Source of the DNA: Candidatus Portnoybacteria bacterium CG_4_10_14_0_2_um_filter_44_20
GTDB lineage: Bacteria; Patescibacteriota; Minisyncoccia; Portnoybacterales; GCA-002795985
Length of the DNA: 8,482 bases
NCBI GenBank assembly: GCA_002792395.1
Contig: PFOG01000174.1
Location: 1 to 8,482, forward strand
Direction: 5' to 3'
The position numbers and the translations under genes are program-made. Of the stretch, positions 6,107 through 8,482 are shown piece by piece. Every line of letters starts with the position of its first letter. Within the stretch, counting starts at the first letter, position 1. Under the pieces are notes generated by a model that was given only the letters and a program-made list of their open reading frames with translations, ran no database searches and was not told the DNA's origin.

Positions 6107-6805
6107 ATGAATATTATTATTCGGGACAACCACGAGCCGTTGGTTGATATTAAGAAATATTGTCCAGGAGTTGTAGTGGCGCTGGGTAGAAAACGGATGG
6201 CAGTTGAGAAAACGGCTTATTTAAGAATGGGTGTCGCAAAAATGCTGAAAAAAGCGCAGGGCTATTTGCCGAAGGGAGTTAATTTCGTAATCAACGATGC
6301 CTGGCGGCCAGCTTATATCCAGACAGAAATTTATTTTAATTTTATCAGACGTTTTGAGAAAAGATATCCGAAGTGGACGCGAAAAAAAATAATTCTTGAA
6401 GTTGAGAAATACGTGGCGCCGTGGAGGGGGAGTGGGGCGTCGGGGCATATGAGCGGCGGGGCGATTGACCTTCGTTTGGTCGACAAAAATGGCCACAAAA
6501 TTCCCATGAAAAGCAAGCGATTAAGCTATCAGAAAAACGCGCTTTCGGTTCAGGAAAAGCTGCCCGGCTATATCAAAAAAAATCGTGAGATTTTATTCGA
6601 GGCGATGCGGAAAGCCGGATTTTCCAATTATCCAAAGGAATACTGGCATTGGTCGTATGGCGATTATTATTGGGCCAGGCGGAACAAAAAACCATTAGCA
6701 ATTTACGGCGCCGTTTGCGACCATCGCAATTTTTACGATAGTAAGCCTTGTCCTTGTGGCTCGGGAAATAAGTATAAAAAGTGCCATGGGACGCGAGGGG
6801 AATAA
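6107..6805 (+). CDS. VanX/DdpX-like D-alanyl-D-alanine dipeptidase (M15D) with C-terminal SEC-C zinc motif
   Basis: Zn-dependent peptidases of the VanX/DdpX group split D-Ala-D-Ala, a cell-wall peptide unit. The 232-residue protein has the family signatures: DAWRP (64-68, R67 equivalent to the substrate-binding Arg), SGHMSGGAIDL (112-122, Zn ligands H114 and D121) and EYWHWSYGD (catalytic E178, Zn ligand H181). The last 20 residues form a SEC-C motif (C215, C217, C226, H227), which VanX itself lacks and which closely matches the SecA tail in this window. No signal peptide is visible, so the cytoplasm is likely, as for VanX. The ATG at 6107 lies just beyond a palindromic element; GGGA at 6093-6096 inside that element is the only possible ribosome site. 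No vanH/vanA or ddp transport genes are adjacent, so peptidoglycan recycling or turnover is likelier than glycopeptide resistance. The next gene begins one base after the stop. Confidence 0.9.
   Translation: MNIIIRDNHEPLVDIKKYCPGVVVALGRKRMAVEKTAYLRMGVAKMLKKAQGYLPKGVNFVINDAWRPAYIQTEIYFNFIRRFEKRYPKWTRKKIILEVEKYVAPWRGSGASGHMSGGAIDLRLVDKNGHKIPMKSKRLSYQKNALSVQEKLPGYIKKNREILFEAMRKAGFSNYPKEYWHWSYGDYYWARRNKKPLAIYGAVCDHRNFYDSKPCPCGSGNKYKKCHGTRGE
6795..6800 (+). promoter_or_regulatory. Shine-Dalgarno that sets the nucleotidyltransferase start
   Basis: GAGGGG lies 6 nt before the ATG at 6807, inside the last codons of the preceding gene. It favours 6807 over in-frame start codons further upstream. Confidence 0.6.
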
Positions 6806-6806
6806 T

Positions 6807-7382
6807 ATGACCAAAATAGAGCAACTATTGCAAATTTTAGAAAAAAATAAGAGTGTTCAGTCAATCTTGGAACGGGCTAACGAATTAAGTATGCCAAACT
6901 GGTATCTTGGTGCCGGCGGTATCGTTCAAACAGTATGGAATGTAAAACATGGTTTCGATTTAGAACACGGTATAAAGGATTACGATTTGGTTTATTACGA
7001 TGCCGATGATATTTCCTACGAAGCCGAAGATGTTTTCATTCAGAAAGGAAAAGAATTATTTAAAGACATTCCTATTCTGGTGGAAATTCGCAATCAGGCG
7101 AGAGTGCATCTTTGGTATGAAAAGCATTTTGGAAAGCCAGTCGGTCAGTATAAGTCTGCTGAAGAAGCTATCAATACCTGGCCGACAACGGCAACGTCTG
7201 TCGGAGTGAGGAAAACGGATGGACAAATTCGGATATGCGCGCCATTCGGCCTAGACGATCTTCTCGACATGGTTGTGAGGGCGAATAAAGCGCTTATTAC
7301 TGGAAAAATTTATCAGGATAAGATTGATAGATGGATAAAAATTTGGCCGAATTTGAAAATAGTTCCGTGGGAGCAGGAATAA
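6807..7382 (+). CDS. Nucleotidyltransferase family protein (DUF925 / NTP_transf_6-like)
   Basis: A 191-residue cytoplasmic protein. WYLGAGGIVQTVWNVKHG (from residue 32) supplies the Gly-Gly of the nucleotidyltransferase fold, and GIKDYDLVYYD supplies the metal-binding D58-x-D60 pair. The conserved VW...HG...KDYDLVYYD layout is typical of the DUF925 family. VEIRNQARVHLWYEKHFG and the AINTWPTTATSVGVR segment match its later blocks. Members are predicted to transfer a nucleotide to an unknown acceptor; no substrate can be assigned. The ATG at 6807 starts one base after the VanX-like stop and has a usable Shine-Dalgarno, so translational coupling is likely. The frame is open upstream, but that part overlaps the previous gene. 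Confidence 0.82.
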   Translation: MTKIEQLLQILEKNKSVQSILERANELSMPNWYLGAGGIVQTVWNVKHGFDLEHGIKDYDLVYYDADDISYEAEDVFIQKGKELFKDIPILVEIRNQARVHLWYEKHFGKPVGQYKSAEEAINTWPTTATSVGVRKTDGQIRICAPFGLDDLLDMVVRANKALITGKIYQDKIDRWIKIWPNLKIVPWEQE

Positions 7383-7412
7383 AAAAGCTTTCGTTAAGTT
7401 TTGCTTCTGTGT

Positions 7413-7443
7413 AAAAAAATACCCCGCGCAAAATGGCGCAAGG
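7413..7443 (-). terminator. Rho-independent terminator of minus-strand RNA 2
   Basis: CCTTGCGC (7443-7436) pairs with GCGCGGGG (7429-7422) through two G-U pairs that exist only in the minus-strand RNA. It is followed by TATTTTTTTAC. Stem and T-tract agree on minus-strand termination. Confidence 0.85.
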
Positions 7444-7553
7444 GCTTTCCGTTTTTAGCTCCAGATCCGGAAACTGGACTATGAGCAGTATTATTTTATC
7501 TCATCTCCGATTTTAGCCCTGGGTTCGGGAACCAGTCTGCAAAACCATGTGTT
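7413..7553 (-). ncRNA. Candidate structured RNA 2, about 140 nt, with tandem H-type pseudoknots
   Basis: A near-consensus promoter and an intrinsic terminator frame a minus-strand RNA of about 140 nt with no sizeable coding frame. It holds two copies of one motif. Copy 1: CTGG (7535-7532), loop TTCCCGAAC, CCAG (7522-7519), GGCTAAAA, then TCGG (7510-7507), which can pair with CCGA in the loop. Copy 2: CCAG (7477-7474), loop TTTCCGGAT, CTGG (7464-7461), AGCTAAAAA, then CGGAAA (7451-7446), which pairs with TTTCCG in the loop. The GCTAAAA linker is constant while helix sequences differ but still pair. An ATGAG/CTCAT hairpin (7504-7500/7486-7482) separates the copies. The layout recalls preQ1-I riboswitches, but no gene lies downstream before the terminator, so a riboswitch role is doubtful. 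Family unknown. Confidence 0.7.
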
Positions 7554-7559
7554 ATGGTG

Positions 7560-7587
7560 AGTATAACAGGTTGATAAAATTTGTCAA
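7560..7587 (-). promoter_or_regulatory. Promoter of minus-strand RNA 2
   Basis: TTGACA (7587-7582, perfect), a 16-nt spacer ending TGT, and TATACT (7565-7560, 5 of 6). This is an extended -10 promoter of the same style as the one at 3906-3878. The predicted start is near 7553. Confidence 0.85.
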
Positions 7588-7644
7588 GCTAGGGAGTAGT
7601 TTTGTCCTTGCGGAGGCGACAAAAAATATGTAGAATTAAAGCAT

Positions 7645-7893
7645 ATGGAAAACGAAAACATCAAAAAAGAAGAATTCAGGGTTTCGGGCGAAGACGTAGT
7701 CGCGAAAGTTAAGGAGATAGTAAGGGAAGGACATGCCCGAAGAATAATTATCGAAAATGAGAAGGGTGAAGAATTGCTTGTTATTCCTTTAACTATCGCG
7801 GTGGTTGGGACTGTTTTGGCGCCGGTTTTGGCCGCGGTTGGAGTTTTGGCGGCATTTTTGACCAAGTGTACTATCGTCGTAGAAAAGAAATAG
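7645..7893 (+). CDS. DUF4342 domain protein
   Basis: An 82-residue protein matching DUF4342 over almost its full length. The N-terminal half (EEFRVSGEDVVAKVKEIVREG, then RRIIIENEKGEELLVIPL) is a charged helix and beta segment. The second half has one hydrophobic stretch (about 49-72, rich in Ala, Val and Gly), then the conserved TKCTIVVEK tail with C75. The family is widespread in Firmicutes and CPR, often as small stress- or envelope-associated proteins, and its function is unknown. The hydrophobic segment suggests membrane association. No Shine-Dalgarno precedes the ATG; a weak TTGCGG-N17-TAGAAT promoter (7608-7636) would give a nearly leaderless message. The next gene starts 23 nt after the stop. 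Confidence 0.9.
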   Translation: MENENIKKEEFRVSGEDVVAKVKEIVREGHARRIIIENEKGEELLVIPLTIAVVGTVLAPVLAAVGVLAAFLTKCTIVVEKK

Positions 7894-7916
7894 TTAATAA
7901 TTATGCTATATAATTT

Positions 7917-8177
7917 ATGCTACACACCTTTAGTTACAATTTGCCGTTTCCTTCATGGGTTCTTTTGTTAATTGTCTTGTGGACATTGCCGTGGAAGGGG
8001 TATGCTTTATGGAAAGCGGCCAAGAACGGCCAGAAAGAATGGTTTATAGTTTTATTCGTAGTTAACACCTTGGCGATTCTGGAAATCCTTTATCTGAAAT
8101 TTTGGCAGAAGAAAACAGAGCCGTGCTGTGAGCATGAAACATGTTGTGGGCACGAAAAAGGAGAAGTAAAAAAATAG
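7917..8177 (+). CDS. Small membrane protein, DUF5652-like, with Cys/His-rich tail
   Basis: An 86-residue protein with two membrane segments (about 13-32, with the typical VLWTLPWKGYALWKAA signature, and 42-62, WFIVLFVVNTLAILEILYL) joined by a short basic loop. This is the DUF5652-type layout common in CPR genomes; function unknown. The tail after the second segment is unusual: C70 C71-x-H73-x2-C76 C77-x-H79 among acidic residues, which could bind a metal such as zinc, copper or iron. By the positive-inside rule the basic loop (KAAKNGQK) is likely cytoplasmic, which would place both termini outside; this is tentative. It lies 23 nt after the DUF4342 gene and is probably cotranscribed with it. 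No Shine-Dalgarno is seen. Confidence 0.82.
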   Translation: MLHTFSYNLPFPSWVLLLIVLWTLPWKGYALWKAAKNGQKEWFIVLFVVNTLAILEILYLKFWQKKTEPCCEHETCCGHEKGEVKK

Positions 8178-8309
8178 TATTTAGAGTTGATGGTTGAAGG
8201 TCATGGCGGCGGGTTTGGTCGAAAGTCATAGTCGTTGGTTTTGAACACCATAGACTAAGACCAGGAACTTGGCTTGCGGCTAGGACCCCAAACCTAAAAC
8301 TAATATAAC
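8178..8309 (+). other. Non-coding stretch with a possible structured leader
   Basis: No coding frame or clear promoter is visible. GGTTTGG (8212-8218) pairs with CCAAACC (8288-8294). Inside that pair, TGGT/ACCA (8236-8239/8247-8250) and CTTGGC/GCTAGG (using two G-U pairs that exist only in plus-strand RNA) can form. This could be a folded 5' leader of the next gene. The helices are short and may be chance. Confidence 0.35.
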
Positions 8310-8482
8310 ATGGCTACCAACGACGAGAAAAAATTAAGTGTTAAAATAATTCCTCCACACGAATACCTTCCTTATATATTCGTTCTTTTGGCGCTGGCGC
8401 TAATCGTCTTTTTGGGGGTTGTTGCCGCTAAGGTTTTTAAAGAAAGCCAATATATCGGCCGGAGCGTTGAGTTTCAAAATAC
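8310..8482 (+). CDS. Membrane-anchored protein, probable SIMPL (DUF541) domain, N-terminal part
   Basis: The first 57 residues of a gene that runs off the right edge. A polar start (MATNDEKKLSVKIIPPHEY) is followed by one membrane anchor (about 20-41, LPYIFVLLALALIVFLGVVAA), then KVFKESQYIGRSVEFQN. The KE-x-x-YIGR segment right after an N-terminal anchor is the usual lead-in to the SIMPL domain in CPR proteins, whose ITVSGEG core would begin just past the window. If so, the domain is extracytoplasmic; SIMPL proteins are linked to envelope stress, function unclear. The domain itself is not visible, so the call rests on the lead-in alone. No Shine-Dalgarno precedes the ATG. Confidence 0.55.
   Translation, partial: MATNDEKKLSVKIIPPHEYLPYIFVLLALALIVFLGVVAAKVFKESQYIGRSVEFQN

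Noticed and set aside
6107..6805. Glycopeptide-resistance vanX
   Set aside because: No vanH, vanA ligase or vanRS genes are adjacent, and the SEC-C fusion is atypical; a wall-turnover dipeptidase is the safer reading.
7904..7914. TGCTATATAAT just before the DUF5652-like gene as a promoter
   Set aside because: A start from this -10 would fall after the ATG at 7917, and no -35 box lies at the right distance. A-T richness explains it.
8212..8294. A 7-bp acceptor-like pair enclosing 83 nt suggested a tRNA with a long variable arm
   Set aside because: There is no T-arm TTCRA consensus, no recognisable D-arm or anticodon stem, and no CCA. The pairing is kept only as a possible leader helix.

Overview
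The window looks like chromosome from a Candidate Phyla Radiation (Patescibacteria) bacterium, probably Parcubacteria-like. This rests on gene content: a PaaX/Cas2-like regulator fragment, DUF4342, a DUF5652-like small membrane protein, a SIMPL-type anchor and a VanX-like peptidase with a SEC-C tail. Most plus-strand genes also lack a Shine-Dalgarno sequence. No gene needs a recoded TGA, so code 11 fits. The assignment is an inference from families, not from a phylogenetic marker search.

Layout. Positions 1-398 hold the 3' part of a PaaX-family/Cas2-like protein. A repeat-rich gap (399-688) contains a perfect 34-bp palindrome and a good sigma70-type promoter. It leads to secA (689-3415), the preprotein translocase motor, which carries an in-frame insertion built from GC-rich palindromes. 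A small unrecognised gene (3834-3487, minus strand) follows, with its own near-consensus promoter, perfect Shine-Dalgarno and terminator. Next come three close-packed plus-strand genes for nucleotide-handling enzymes: a P-loop kinase-like protein, a Nudix hydrolase and a divergent Maf-type pyrophosphatase. After a 490-bp non-coding stretch come a VanX/DdpX-like D,D-dipeptidase fused to a SEC-C zinc motif and, one base later, a DUF925-type nucleotidyltransferase. After another non-coding stretch come two small genes (DUF4342, DUF5652-like) and the start of a membrane-anchored, probably SIMPL-domain protein that runs off the window.

The most striking content is in the gaps. Two stretches between plus-strand genes each look like a free-standing minus-strand RNA gene. 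Each has a TTGACA -35 box, a -10 box with an upstream TG, an internally repeated foldable body, and a U-tract terminator whose stem pairs better in the minus-strand RNA. RNA 1 (about 5909-5617) has two diverged copies of one module around a long paired central domain. RNA 2 (about 7553-7413) has two tandem H-type pseudoknots with an invariant GCTAAAA linker, whose helices differ between copies but still pair. I could match neither to tmRNA, RNase P RNA, SRP RNA, 6S RNA or a riboswitch class I know.

The coding part combines protein export (SecA), nucleotide clean-up or salvage (kinase, Nudix, Maf), cell-wall peptide trimming (VanX-like) and small envelope proteins. Only short runs look like operons: kinase-Nudix-Maf, VanX-NTase and DUF4342-DUF5652.
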